Below, piece after piece: positions 27,690-36,593 of a stretch of DNA of 64,000 nt; the first letter of the stretch is position 1; each line of letters begins with the position of its first letter. A model generated the notes under the pieces. That model had not been told where the DNA came from, made no database searches, and saw nothing but the letters and a program-made list of their open reading frames with translations. The stretch is from Microbacterium paludicola. GTDB lineage: Bacteria; Actinomycetota; Actinomycetes; Actinomycetales; Microbacteriaceae. The position numbers were made by a program, and so were the translations under genes. The stretch is taken from NCBI RefSeq assembly GCF_015235415.1, contig NZ_JADGLL010000008.1, positions 1 through 64,000 on the forward strand, written 5' to 3'.

Positions 27690-28618
27690 CGAACGCGCGC
27701 GACGTCACGGAACGTGAACTGCACCTCATCCGGAAGGTCGACGACCTCGTAGGTCTCGGCGGCCGTGTCGAGCAGCGTGAGCGCGTTGAGCAGGTAGCCC
27801 TCCGCGTCGGGGTCGTTCTTGTAGTCGCCGACGACGATGGGGCTCGCCTCCGAGACGTACGCGTTGCCCATGCGGCCGTACTCGTCGGGGGCGGTCAGCT
27901 TCGTGAACTCCCCGTCCTTGAACAGCAGCGCACCGTCCTCGCATCCGAAGACGACCGCCTCGTCCGCGGCCGTGCCCTCTCCGTGGATGCCGGGGCACTC
28001 GTCGCTCGACGCCGCCTCGTCCCGGTGGTCCTCGTGCGGGTGAAGCGCCATGGCGCCGGAGCGCGAGGTCTCGTCGCCGACCGTGGTGAGCAGCGTGCCG
28101 TCCTCGAGCACGATGGACACGCCGTGGTGCGCGGCGTCCGCCTCGTACGTCTCCGTCTCGGGCTGCGCGCCGGCGCCATCCACCAGCGCATCCGTCTCGA
28201 GGATCGTCGTCGTGCCCGTGCCGTCGTCGAACAGGACCGTCTTGCCGTGGTGCACGACCACGTGCCCGGCGGCGCTCGCCTCGAACACGACGTCGGTCAT
28301 CGCCGGAGCGGCGGTGTCGAGCACCTCGAAGCCCTGCGAGGTGGTGACGACCACGTGCCGGCCGTCGCCGAACGGGTTCAGCCGCGTGAACGCCTCGCTG
28401 GAGATCTCGTCGATGACCTCGAGCGTCGCGGGGTCGAGGACGGCGATGCCGTTCTCGTACGAGACGGCGACGCGCCCCTCCGCGGTCGCCTCCTCTGCCT
28501 GCTGGCTCGGGGCGGCCGCACCGGGTGCCGCCGACGTCGATGCGCACGCCGTCGCCAGGAGCGCCGTCCCCGCGAGCGCGGCTGCTGCTGCGACCAGTCG
28601 CGTCTGTCGTTTCATCAT
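27690..28618 (-). pseudogene. aztD: AztD-like zinc chaperone, N-terminal part only
   Basis: The frame starts at ATG 28618 (AAAGGG upstream) with a lipoprotein signal (LLATAC) and a beta-propeller-like sequence. It includes SYENGIAVLDPATLEVID, a His-rich HPHEDHRDE stretch and SDECPGIHGEGTAA. After FTFRDVARVRV similarity stops and the frame runs on antisense into the acyltransferase gene. AztD proteins pass zinc to AztC. The missing C-terminus lies upstream of aztC at 29565-29776, so this is half of a permuted gene. Left boundary approximate. Confidence 0.75.
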
Positions 28619-28638
28619 TTCCCTTTCCATGGATGACC

Positions 28639-29568
28639 TCACTGCGTGAGGCCCTGTGCGATGCGCTCGGTGTTGGCGCGCATCATCGTCATATAGGTGT
28701 CGGCGCCCACACCCGGAGGCGTGAGCGACTCGGTGTAGAGCTCCACCACCTCGACCTCGATGCCGACCTCGCTGGCGAGCGCCTGCATCAGCCGGTCGGG
28801 CTGGGACGACTCGGCGAAGATCGTTCGCACGCCGGCCTCCTCGATCGCCGTCGCCAGGTCGCGGAGATCAGCCGCACTGGGGGCCGCGAGCGTCGTGCCG
28901 CCGGGGATGACGGCACCGACGATCCGGAAGCCGAACCGATCGGCCAGGTAGCCGAAGACGTGGTGATTGGTCACGAGCGCTCGCCGGCCCTCGTCGATCG
29001 CCGCGAAGTCCTCGGTCATCTCGGCGTCGAGCCGGCCGAGCTCCGCGCGATATGCCTCGGCGTGCTCGTGGACGGCCGCGGTGTCCACGCCCTCTATGCG
29101 GGCGACCGCCTGCTCGAGCCCGTCGACGACGTCGACAACGCGCGCGGGGTCGGTCCAGAAGTGCGGATCGGGCGCTCCGGCCGCCTCCTCGTCGCTGTAG
29201 GCGAGGGCGTCGATCGCGTCCCCGGCGACGAACAGCGGCGCTCCGTCGGCGGCGGCGCGGTCGAGGTGCTGGGTCAGCCCCTCCTCCAGCCCCAGCCCGT
29301 TGGACACGACGAGGTCGGCGGAGCCGAGCATCGCCGCCTCCTGGGCCGAGATCTCGAACGAATGCGGATCCGCGTTCCGCTTCATCAGGGTCGTGACCTC
29401 GGCCTCGTCACCCACGACGTTCTCCACGATGTCGCCCAGGATGTTCGTGGTCACGACGATCCGGGGCCCCGCTCCGGTCGGCTCGCCGCCGGCGCGTCCG
29501 GCGATAACGAGCGCGGCCGCCAGGACTCCTGCCGCGCCGGCGAGGCGGCGAGCGGGCGCGCCGCTCAT
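28639..29568 (-). CDS. aztC: Zinc ABC transporter substrate-binding protein, AztC-like
   Basis: The 309-residue cluster A-I metal-binding protein has likely zinc ligands His69 (NADPHSFE), His136 (PDPHFWTDP) and His202/203 (VTNHHVFGY), and an acidic C-terminal ligand. The signal peptide ends VIAGRAGGEP: the position where a lipobox would have Cys is Arg25. The protein can therefore be exported but not lipid-anchored, unless the signal is processed differently. The start ATG overlaps the stop of an AztD C-terminal remnant (ATGA). No azt permease and only a fragment of the ATPase remain nearby, so transport is doubtful. Confidence 0.85.
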   Translation of the reverse strand: MSGAPARRLAGAAGVLAAALVIAGRAGGEPTGAGPRIVVTTNILGDIVENVVGDEAEVTTLMKRNADPHSFEISAQEAAMLGSADLVVSNGLGLEEGLTQHLDRAAADGAPLFVAGDAIDALAYSDEEAAGAPDPHFWTDPARVVDVVDGLEQAVARIEGVDTAAVHEHAEAYRAELGRLDAEMTEDFAAIDEGRRALVTNHHVFGYLADRFGFRIVGAVIPGGTTLAAPSAADLRDLATAIEEAGVRTIFAESSQPDRLMQALASEVGIEVEVVELYTESLTPPGVGADTYMTMMRANTERIAQGLTQ

Positions 29569-29776
29569 CGGCCGACCTCCGCGAAGAAGGCGGCATCGGT
29601 CGGCGTCTCGAGCGTGCGGGCGATGCGCGCACCGTCGGCGTAGGCGATCTCGTGGACGACGCCCGATCCGGGGTCGTTCACGTACGCGCGCTGTGCGTCG
29701 ACGAACAGCGTGACGCCGGATCCGCCGGCCGCGACGTCGACGACGGGTTCGGTCGCGGCGAGCTCGCTCTCGCCAG
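29565..29776 (-). pseudogene. aztD: AztD-like zinc chaperone, C-terminal part only
   Basis: The minus-strand frame ending at TGA 29567-29565 encodes about 70 residues, including TLFVDAQRAYVNDPGSGVV and HEIAYADGARIARTLETPTD, then FFAEVGR. This is the beta-propeller C-terminus typical of AztD. It has no start and abuts the ABC ATPase fragment at about 29775. With the N-terminal part at 27690-28618 it makes most of one AztD, apart from a central gap of perhaps 40-50 residues. Confidence 0.7.
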
Positions 29777-30013
29777 GCGATCGCGCTGCGACCGGCCATC
29801 CTGCTGCTGGACGAGCCGGCCTCGGGCCTGGACGCGGACAGCCGCGAGCGCGCGCGTCAGATCCTCGCCGAGGAGGCCGCCCGCGGCGCGGCGGTCGCGT
29901 GCGTCACGCACGACGACACCGCGATCGACGCGGCCGACCGCGTCATCCGCCTCACCGCGGTGGACGACGCCACGGGGTCGCAGGTTACGGATCGCCTTCC
30001 TCCACAGGGCTGA
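29774..30013 (+). pseudogene. C-terminal fragment of an ABC transporter ATPase (AztA-like)
   Basis: The plus-strand frame (Gln codon at 29774 to TGA at 30013, about 79 residues) reads QAIALRPAILLLDEPASGLD and then AAVACVTHDD. These are Walker B, the D-loop and the switch His of an ABC ATPase. Walker A and the signature motif are missing. It points away from the azt remnants and begins exactly where the AztD C-terminal fragment ends, marking a rearrangement breakpoint. Confidence 0.7.
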
Positions 30014-30090
30014 TCGCGCCCTCTCGTCATATTCGCCTGCGCGGGCGTCACACTGTCGCGGGATCGCGGCCGGATTCGTACCGTCGATCC

Positions 30091-31101
30091 ATGACCGCTC
30101 TGAACCTGCCGATCCTCGACCTCTCTCAGCTCGACGAGGGCGACGAGGCCGCCGCCCGTTTCCGCGACGACCTCGCGGCCGCGACGCGGGACGTCGGCTT
30201 CTTCTACCTCGTCGGCACCGGCGTCTCCGCCGAGCTCGAGGAGCGCGTTCACCGCGTCTCCCGCGCGTTCTTCGACCTCCCCGAGGCCGACAAGCTCGCG
30301 ATCGAGAACGTCACCAGCCCGCACTTCCGCGGGTACACCCGGATCGGCGGCGAGCGCACCCAGGGAAAGGTCGACTGGCGCGAGCAGATCGACATCGGTC
30401 CGGAGCGCGAGCCCGTGACCGACCCCGAGGCCGCCGACTTCTTCCGCCTGCAGGGTCCGAACCTCTGGCCGGAGGCACTCCCCGAGCTGCGCGAGGTCAT
30501 CACCGAGTGGCACGACCGCCTGACCCAGGTCGCGAGGAAGCTGCTGCGCGCCTGGGCGCTCGCGCTCCACGCCGAGGAGGACTACTTCGACAAGCACTTC
30601 GGTGACCCCGCGACGCTGATCAAGATCGTCCGCTATCCGGGGGTCGACACGGACGAGCCGCAGCAGGGCGTCGGCATCCACAAGGACTCCGGCGTCCTGA
30701 CCCTGCTCTGGGTGCAGCCCGAGCGCGGCGGCCTGCAGGTCGAGCGGGACGGACAGTGGGTGGATGCGCCCCCGGTGCCCGGATCCTTCATCGTCAACAT
30801 CGGCGAGATGCTCGAGTACGCGACGCAGGGCTACCTGCGCGCGACGAACCACCGCGTGTTCTCGCCGCGTGCCCCGCAGGACCGCATCTCCATCCCGTTC
30901 TTCTTCAGCCCCGCGCTCGACGCGCGACTGCCGATCCTCGAGCTTCCCGCCGAGCTGGCGGCGCGTGCCCGCGGCGTGGAGCAGGATCCGTCGAACCCGA
31001 TCCACTCGCTGTACGGCGAGAACGCGCTCAAATCGCGCCTGCGCGCCCACCCCGATGTGGCCGAGCGCTGGCACGCCGACCTTCTCGCCGCCCGATCCTG
31101 A
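30091..31101 (+). CDS. Isopenicillin-N-synthase-like 2-oxoglutarate/Fe(II) oxygenase
   Basis: The 336-residue oxygenase carries the Fe(II) triad His197, Asp199 (IHKDSG) and His254 (ATNHRVFS), and Arg265 (RISIPFF) for the cosubstrate carboxylate. The DIOX N-terminal domain covers residues 6-120. Substrate unknown; neighbours give no pathway. ATG 30091 follows TACCGT by six bases. Confidence 0.9.
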   Translation: MTALNLPILDLSQLDEGDEAAARFRDDLAAATRDVGFFYLVGTGVSAELEERVHRVSRAFFDLPEADKLAIENVTSPHFRGYTRIGGERTQGKVDWREQIDIGPEREPVTDPEAADFFRLQGPNLWPEALPELREVITEWHDRLTQVARKLLRAWALALHAEEDYFDKHFGDPATLIKIVRYPGVDTDEPQQGVGIHKDSGVLTLLWVQPERGGLQVERDGQWVDAPPVPGSFIVNIGEMLEYATQGYLRATNHRVFSPRAPQDRISIPFFFSPALDARLPILELPAELAARARGVEQDPSNPIHSLYGENALKSRLRAHPDVAERWHADLLAARS

Positions 31102-31128
31102 GGCGGGGCCCGTTCGGACGCGGCGCGG

Positions 31129-32061
31129 TCAAGCGGCGTGAAGGAGGCGCAGCCCGGCCTCCGAGGCGCTTCCCCGCGGCGCGGTGAAGGTCAGCAGACG
31201 CTGCCCGTCGCCCTGGGGCAGGTGAAGCACCTCGTAGTCGAGGTCGAGGTCCCCCACCGAGGGGTGGTGGAGCAGCTTGGTGCCGCTCGTGCAGAGGCGC
31301 ACGGAGTGACGCGCCCACATGCGCGCGAAATCGGGGCTGTCCGTGCTGATCTCGCCCACGAGGTGGGCGATGCGCACGTCGTCGGGGAACTCGGCCGCGA
31401 CGTAGCGCAGTGACGCGACGGCGAGCGCCGCCTCGGACTCCCAGTCCCGGTACAGCGCGCGCGTGTGCGGGTCGAGGAACAGCATGCGGATCAGGTTCGG
31501 TCGCGCGCCGCGGTCGGCGGGCGCATCGGGGTCGAGATGACCCGCGACGAGGCCATGCGCGAGAGGGTTCCAGGCGAGGACGTCATTGAAGCGGCCGAGC
31601 AGCAGCGTCGGCCCCTCGGCGATGGCGCGCACCAGCTGCACAGCCCCGGGCCGGGGCGTCTCGGGCCGGACGGGACGGGAGCGCAGCGTGGGCTCGGCGT
31701 GAGCGAGCGCATGGAGATGTGCGCGCTCGTCGTCGTCGAGGCGCAGGGCCCGCGCGAGGCCCGCCAACACGGCGTCGGAGGCGTTGCGCGACTGCCCCTG
31801 CTCGAGCCGCGTCAGGTAGGTGATCGACACCCCGGCCAGCTGCGCGAGCTCCTCGCGGCGCAGCCCGGGGACGCGGCGGCGGCCGTAGGAGATGACCCCG
31901 GCGGCTTCGGGCGTCAGCCGGTCCCGGCGCGAGCGCAGGAAGTCGCCGAGCTCGCTCGAGCGCGACTGAAGCCGCACGTCGCTCGGCCGCGACGCTGCGC
32001 CGCGGCGAGCGCGGAGCCCCTCGTCCGTGGCGAGGTCCTGGTTCACGGCGGGGACGGTCAT
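31129..32061 (-). CDS. XRE-family regulator with MmyB-like ligand-binding domain
   Basis: The 310-residue protein has a helix-turn-helix (RREELAQLAGVSITYLTRLE) followed by the MmyB-like PAS-type domain (LLLGRFNDVLAWNPLAHGLV; RMLFLDPHTRALYRDWE). It is divergent from an MFS exporter gene across 102 bases. The usual arrangement for such pairs is that the regulator represses the exporter and responds to its substrate. Confidence 0.9.
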   Translation of the reverse strand: MTVPAVNQDLATDEGLRARRGAASRPSDVRLQSRSSELGDFLRSRRDRLTPEAAGVISYGRRRVPGLRREELAQLAGVSITYLTRLEQGQSRNASDAVLAGLARALRLDDDERAHLHALAHAEPTLRSRPVRPETPRPGAVQLVRAIAEGPTLLLGRFNDVLAWNPLAHGLVAGHLDPDAPADRGARPNLIRMLFLDPHTRALYRDWESEAALAVASLRYVAAEFPDDVRIAHLVGEISTDSPDFARMWARHSVRLCTSGTKLLHHPSVGDLDLDYEVLHLPQGDGQRLLTFTAPRGSASEAGLRLLHAA

Positions 32062-32163
32062 GCGCCAAGTCTCCTCCCCTCTCGCCCCGGTGTGCCTGTC
32101 CCTGTGGGTGCCAGGCTCTCCAGGGATCTGGCTGCGGGCCATCCGCTGCCGGAGGGTCGCACC

Positions 32164-33573
32164 ATGACCTCCACGACGTCCCTCTCCCGTCCCGCACCGC
32201 CCGACATCCGCCAGCGCCTCGCGACGGCGGTGCTGCTCACCGCGAACTTCACCCTCGCCGTCGACTTCTCGATCCTGAACGTCGCCCTGCCGCGCATCGG
32301 AGCGGAGGTGGGCTTCGCCACCGAGCACCTGCAGTGGATCATCACGTCGTTCGCCCTCTGCGCCGCGGGGTTCACGCTGTTCTTCGGGCGCGTCGCCGAC
32401 CTGTTCGGCCGGAAGCGGCTGTTCCTCGCCGGCATCGCGCTGCTCGGCGCGTCGTCGCTCGCCGGCGGCCTCGCGCAGGAGCCGGCGCTGCTGATCGCCG
32501 CCCGGATCGCCCAGGGCATCGCGACCGCGATGGTCACTCCGGCGGCCCTGTCGCTGCTGACAACGACCTTCGCGGAGGGGCCGCAGCGCAGCCGCGTGCT
32601 CGGATTGAACGGCGCGCTCATGGCCGCGGGCTTCACCGCCGGGGCGGTTCTCGGCGGGGTGCTCGCGGGAACCGTCAGCTGGCGATGGGCGTTCTTCGTC
32701 AACGTCATCGTCGCGATCCTGGTCCTCGTGATCGCCCCGACCGCGGTGCGCGAGAGGAGGTCGGACGAGCGTCCTCGGCTCGATGTCGCCGGCGCGATCC
32801 TGGTGACCCTCGCCCTCGTCGCGCTGGTGTTCGGCATCAGCAACGCCGGCGAGTCGGGCTGGGCGGATCCCTCGACGTGGCTGCCGCTCGCCGGCGCGGC
32901 GATCCTGGTGGTGGTCTTCGGCGTCGTGGAGTCCCGCGCACGCGAGCCGCTCGTTCCGCTTGAGCTGCTGCGCCGCCGGAACGTCGCCTGGGGCAACATC
33001 GCCGGCCTCATCGCCTTCGCCACCGAGACGTCGCTGGTCTTCCTGCTGACGCTGTACCTGCAGGAGATCCTCGGGCACTCCGCGCTCGATGCGGGGCTCA
33101 CCCTCGGCGTCCTCGGCGTCGGCACCGTGATCGGCGGGCTCATCGCCCCGCGCGTCATCGCGCGGATCGGGTCGCGGGGCGCGATCGTGCTCGGCCTGCT
33201 CGTCCAGGCCGCGGTCACCGCCCCGCTTGCTCTCCTCGGTACGGCGGCAGGCTCCCTTCCCGCGCTGCTCTCGCTCACCTTCGTGGGCGGCATCGCGAAC
33301 CTCGTCGCGATCGTCGGGTACGTCGTGACGGCGACCGGTTCGCTTCCCGCCGACAGGCAGGGGCTCGCCACCGGTCTCGTGACGCTGAGCCAGCAGGTCG
33401 GCATCGCGCTCGGCACCCCCGTGATGGCCGCGCTTGTGGCGAGCAGACTCGCCGAAGGGCTGCTCCCCGCGCTGCAGTACGCGATCGCGGGCTCTGCGGT
33501 CATCGCGGGTGTCGCCGGTGCGGTGCTGGCTGTCGCGCACCGGCAGCCGGCGGGCGCGGTTGGCCACGGGTAG
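32164..33573 (+). CDS. DHA2-type MFS multidrug exporter
   Basis: The protein has 469 residues and 14 predicted membrane segments. Motifs include VDFSILNVALPRIGAEVGF (helix 1) and GRVADLFGRKRLFLAG (motif A), with a motif C region around GAVLGGVLAGTVSWRWAF. It likely exports toxic compounds with proton antiport. The ribosome site GGAGGG lies nine bases before the ATG. Control by the divergent MmyB-type regulator is likely. Confidence 0.9.
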   Translation: MTSTTSLSRPAPPDIRQRLATAVLLTANFTLAVDFSILNVALPRIGAEVGFATEHLQWIITSFALCAAGFTLFFGRVADLFGRKRLFLAGIALLGASSLAGGLAQEPALLIAARIAQGIATAMVTPAALSLLTTTFAEGPQRSRVLGLNGALMAAGFTAGAVLGGVLAGTVSWRWAFFVNVIVAILVLVIAPTAVRERRSDERPRLDVAGAILVTLALVALVFGISNAGESGWADPSTWLPLAGAAILVVVFGVVESRAREPLVPLELLRRRNVAWGNIAGLIAFATETSLVFLLTLYLQEILGHSALDAGLTLGVLGVGTVIGGLIAPRVIARIGSRGAIVLGLLVQAAVTAPLALLGTAAGSLPALLSLTFVGGIANLVAIVGYVVTATGSLPADRQGLATGLVTLSQQVGIALGTPVMAALVASRLAEGLLPALQYAIAGSAVIAGVAGAVLAVAHRQPAGAVGHG

Positions 33574-33636
33574 CGCGGCCCCGGGCACCAGGCAAGGGGG
33601 CTGAAGTCGGGCGGCACCCGGCCTACCGTGGGGACC

Positions 33637-34671
33637 ATGCCGGACATCGCCATCTTCGCCCCGTCGCCGACCCTCACCGTGACCATCGAGGATCACGGGT
33701 CGGACGGCGACGGCGGCGACCCGGAGATCCACGTCCACGCCGGTGGACAGGGAGTCTGGCAGGCGCGCATGCTGCGCCGGCTCGGCGTCTCGGCCACCCT
33801 GTGCTGCGCGCTCACGGGCGAGCTCGGCCGGGTCGTCCGCCGCCTGCTCGAGGACGAGGGCTTCCGCGTCGTCGGGGTCGAGCGCGAGGGCCGCGGCGCC
33901 GCGTACGTGCACGACCGCCGGGACGGCGAGCGCACCGCGGTCGCCGAGACGCAGGGCCAGCCCCTCGGGCGCCACGACCTCGACGAGCTGTACGGCGCGA
34001 TGCTGCGCGAGGGGATCGACGCGGGCCTCGCCATCCTGAGCGGGCCGGACGGCGACGGTGTGCTGCCCGCCGACACGTACCGGCGCCTGGCGGCCGACCT
34101 GCGCACGAATGATGTGCGCGTGGTGGCCGATCTCGCCGGCGACCGGATGATCGCCACGCTCGAGGGAGGAATCGACGTGCTCAAGGTCAGCGATGAGGAG
34201 CTCGTCGCCGACGGCCTGCTCGCCGAGGACGCCGACACCGCCGCCGTCGTCGGCGCCATCGAGGAGCTGCGACGACGCGGGGCGCGCGACGTGATCGTGA
34301 CGCGCGGCGGAGGCGCCTTCGTGGTGCGCGCGGGCGACACGATCCTCGACGTCACTCCCCCGCAGCTCGAGATCGCGGACCACCGTGGCGCGGGAGACTC
34401 GCTCACGGCCGGTGTCTGCGCTGGGCTCGCCACCGGCCAGTCGCTGCGCGAGGCGGTCGTCACCGGGGCTGCCGCCGGCGCGCTGAACGTCACCCGGCAC
34501 GGCCTCGGCACCGGCGACATAGAGACCATCGAGCGGCTGCGCAGGAGCGTCAAGGTGCGTGAGCACGGCGCCGATCCGGACGACAGCCACGGCAGGATCA
34601 GCCCCGACGGCCTCGCCGCGCTCGCGGACACGGGCGATCACCGGACGGACGAGAGGGAGGGGGACGCATGA
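33637..34671 (+). CDS. PfkB-family carbohydrate kinase (1-phosphofructokinase-like)
   Basis: The 344-residue ribokinase-fold protein has the second PfkB signature with GAGD at 251-254 (catalytic Asp254). The preceding residue is Arg where DTxGAGD proteins vary. The phosphate-acceptor side (VHAGGQGVWQARMLRRLG) resembles 1-phosphofructokinases. A charged 50-residue tail is extra. ATG 33637 follows TACCGT by seven bases. Its stop overlaps the surE start (ATGA). Confidence 0.85.
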   Translation: MPDIAIFAPSPTLTVTIEDHGSDGDGGDPEIHVHAGGQGVWQARMLRRLGVSATLCCALTGELGRVVRRLLEDEGFRVVGVEREGRGAAYVHDRRDGERTAVAETQGQPLGRHDLDELYGAMLREGIDAGLAILSGPDGDGVLPADTYRRLAADLRTNDVRVVADLAGDRMIATLEGGIDVLKVSDEELVADGLLAEDADTAAVVGAIEELRRRGARDVIVTRGGGAFVVRAGDTILDVTPPQLEIADHRGAGDSLTAGVCAGLATGQSLREAVVTGAAAGALNVTRHGLGTGDIETIERLRRSVKVREHGADPDDSHGRISPDGLAALADTGDHRTDEREGDA

Positions 34672-35411
34672 CGCGCGTGCTGGTGACGAACGACGACGGG
34701 ATCGAGGCGCCGGGACTGCACTCCCTCGCGCGGGCGGCCGCGGCGAAGGGCCTCGAGGTGATGATCGCGGCTCCGGAACGCCAGTCGAGCGGCGCGAGCG
34801 CGTCGATCATCGCCGGCGAGGAGGAGGGCCGGATCGCGATGGAGTCCCGCACGATCGAGGGCCTCGAGGATCTGCGGGCGTACGCGGTGCGCGGCGGCCC
34901 GGGTCTCATCGCGCTGATCGCCGCGCACGGTGCATTCGGCGATCCGTTCGACCTCGTCCTGTCGGGCGTGAACCACGGCGCGAACGTGGGGCGCGCGATC
35001 CTCCACTCCGGCACGGTTGGGGCGGCGCTGACCGGCGGCCTCAACGGCGCGTGGGGGCTCGCCGTGTCGCTGGACGTCGGGATGCGGCCCGAGGCGTTCG
35101 AGTGGGACGCGGCATCCGCCGTCGCCGTCGAGACGCTGCCCTTCCTGATGTCGCTAGAGCGCGGATCCGTCGTCAACCTCAACGTGCCCAATGCGCGCGA
35201 GCATCGCGGCGTGCGCGAGGCGCCGCTGGCGCCCTTCGGCATCGTCCAGACGACGCTGAGCGAACGCGGCGAGAAGTACATCCGCCTTGCGGTGGAGGAC
35301 CTGCCGAACGTGCCGGAGCCCGGGACGGATGCCGCGCTCCTCGCGGAGGGCTACGTGACGCTCACGGGCATCGAGCCCGTCTCGCACCGCCCGCTCGGCT
35401 ACCCCGCCTGA
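34668..35411 (+). CDS. surE: 5'/3'-nucleotidase SurE
   Basis: The 247-residue metallophosphatase hydrolyses nucleoside monophosphates and related phosphates. The metal site shows in VTNDDG (Asp9, Asp10), Ser40 (ERQSSGAS) and the Asn of LSGVNHGANVG. It is translationally coupled to the PfkB kinase gene. The gene ends seven bases before the first unit of a long hairpin array. Confidence 0.93.
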   Translation: MTRVLVTNDDGIEAPGLHSLARAAAAKGLEVMIAAPERQSSGASASIIAGEEEGRIAMESRTIEGLEDLRAYAVRGGPGLIALIAAHGAFGDPFDLVLSGVNHGANVGRAILHSGTVGAALTGGLNGAWGLAVSLDVGMRPEAFEWDAASAVAVETLPFLMSLERGSVVNLNVPNAREHRGVREAPLAPFGIVQTTLSERGEKYIRLAVEDLPNVPEPGTDAALLAEGYVTLTGIEPVSHRPLGYPA

Positions 35412-35417
35412 ATCGGC

Positions 35418-36380
35418 GGTTGCTGAGCGAGCGCCAGCGAGCCGAAGCGACCCACCCTAAGCCGCGCAGCCGTGGAGCCGGTCATCTCGACTCGCAAGCT
35501 CGCTCGATAACCGGGGATGGGTCCGCCCAAAGGTGCGGCGAACGCACCGAATGAGGGGCGTGATGGTGCACACGCCGCACCTTTACCCCACCGGTTGCTG
35601 AGCGAGCGCCAGCGAGCCGAAGCGACCCGCCCTAAGCCGCGCGTCCGTGCGAGCGGGTCATCTCGACTCGCAAGCTCGCTCGATAACCGGGGTGAGGTAA
35701 CGGAAACGGACATGTGCCCCCCAGCGGTTGCTGAGCGAGCGCCAGCGAGCCGAAGCGACCGACCCCGAGCCGCCCACTCGTGCGACCCGTCATCTCGACT
35801 CGCTCCGCTCGCTCGATAACCGGGGTGAGGTAACGGACCTGTGCCACCGCCGGGGTGACGTCCCCGGCCGGTTGCTGAGCGAGCGCCAGCGAGCCGAAGC
35901 GACCCACCCCGAGCCGCCCACTCGTGCGACCCGTCATCTCGACTCGCTCCGCTCGCTCGATAACCGGGGTGAGGTAACGGAAACGGACATGTGCCCCCCA
36001 GCGGTTGCTGAGCGAGCGCCAGCGAGCCGAAGCGACCGACCCAAAGCCGCGCAGCCGTGCGAGCCGGTCATCTCGACTCGCTCCGCTCGCTCGATAACCG
36101 GGGTGAGGTAACGGAAACGGACATGTGCCCCCCAGCGGTTGCTGAGCGAGCGCCAGCGAGCCGAAGCGACCGGCCCCAAGCCGCGCGGCCGTGCGAGCCG
36201 TCATCTCGACTCGCTCCGCTCGCTCGATAACCGGGGTGAGGTAACGGAAACGGACATGTGCCCCCCAGCGGTTGCTGAGCGAGCGCCAGCGAGCCGAAGC
36301 GACCGGCCCGGAGCCGCCCGTCCGTGCGAGCCGTCATCTCGACTCGCTCCGCTCGCTCGATAACCGGGGCGGGGTAACGA
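35418..36380. repeat. Seven-unit tandem array of imperfect hairpins
   Basis: GGTTGCTGAGCGAGCGCC begins at 35418, 35593, 35726, 35870, 36003, 36137 and 36270, giving spacings of 175, 133, 144, 133, 134 and 133 bases. Each unit ends in CGCTCGCTCGATAACCGGGG, which can pair with the unit start, giving a stem of about 33 bases. The arms and the linker (GGTAACGGAAACGGACATGT) are nearly invariant, but about 25 bases at the tip differ between units. Units 1-2 have CGCAAGCTCGC where the others have CGCTCCGCTCGC. The array lies between the convergent surE and rpsO; a related half copy is at 57069. Confidence 0.88.
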
Positions 36381-36532
36381 ACCTGTACCCCTTGCGAACG
36401 AAGCGAACGTGGAGCGAAGCGACCAACGCAGCGCGAAGCGCTGCCGCAACGGAGCGCCAGCGACGGTGCCTCGCTCGCAAGGGCGCCGCTTGCGGCCCCG
36501 AAGCGTGCGAGACGCTTCTAAAGGAAACGAAC
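36381..36532. other. Spacer between hairpin array and rpsO terminator
   Basis: No gene is seen. The sequence carries short repeat-like blocks (GCGAACGAAGCGAAC, GGAGCGAAGCGACC) related to the IS110-target repeat family, and clustered GCGAAGCG/CGCTTC words that could fold. Confidence 0.45.
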
Positions 36533-36562
36533 AAGGGCCCGTCCACACCTGGACGGGCCCTT
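36533..36562 (-). terminator. Terminator after rpsO
   Basis: A perfect 12-base stem (AAGGGCCCGTCC/GGACGGGCCCTT) with a six-base loop starts 31 bases after the rpsO stop. Confidence 0.85.
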
Positions 36563-36593
36563 GAGAAGACGATTGAACGCTGGTGCGCTCTGC

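Noticed and set aside
31129..34641. A 1170-residue open frame on the minus strand
   Set aside because: Its first 310 codons from 32061 are the real MmyB-type regulator. The upstream 860 codons lie antisense to the MFS and PfkB genes and have the Arg/Ala/Gly-rich composition of shadow frames in GC-rich DNA.
35728..36363. Small plus- and minus-strand proteins with the repeated sequence LLSERQRAEAT
   Set aside because: These frames are translations of the hairpin array. The protein repeats follow the DNA repeats and there is no start signal.
35418..36380. CRISPR array
   Set aside because: The repeated part is over 100 bases, the variable part lies inside a hairpin rather than between short repeats, and no cas genes are present.
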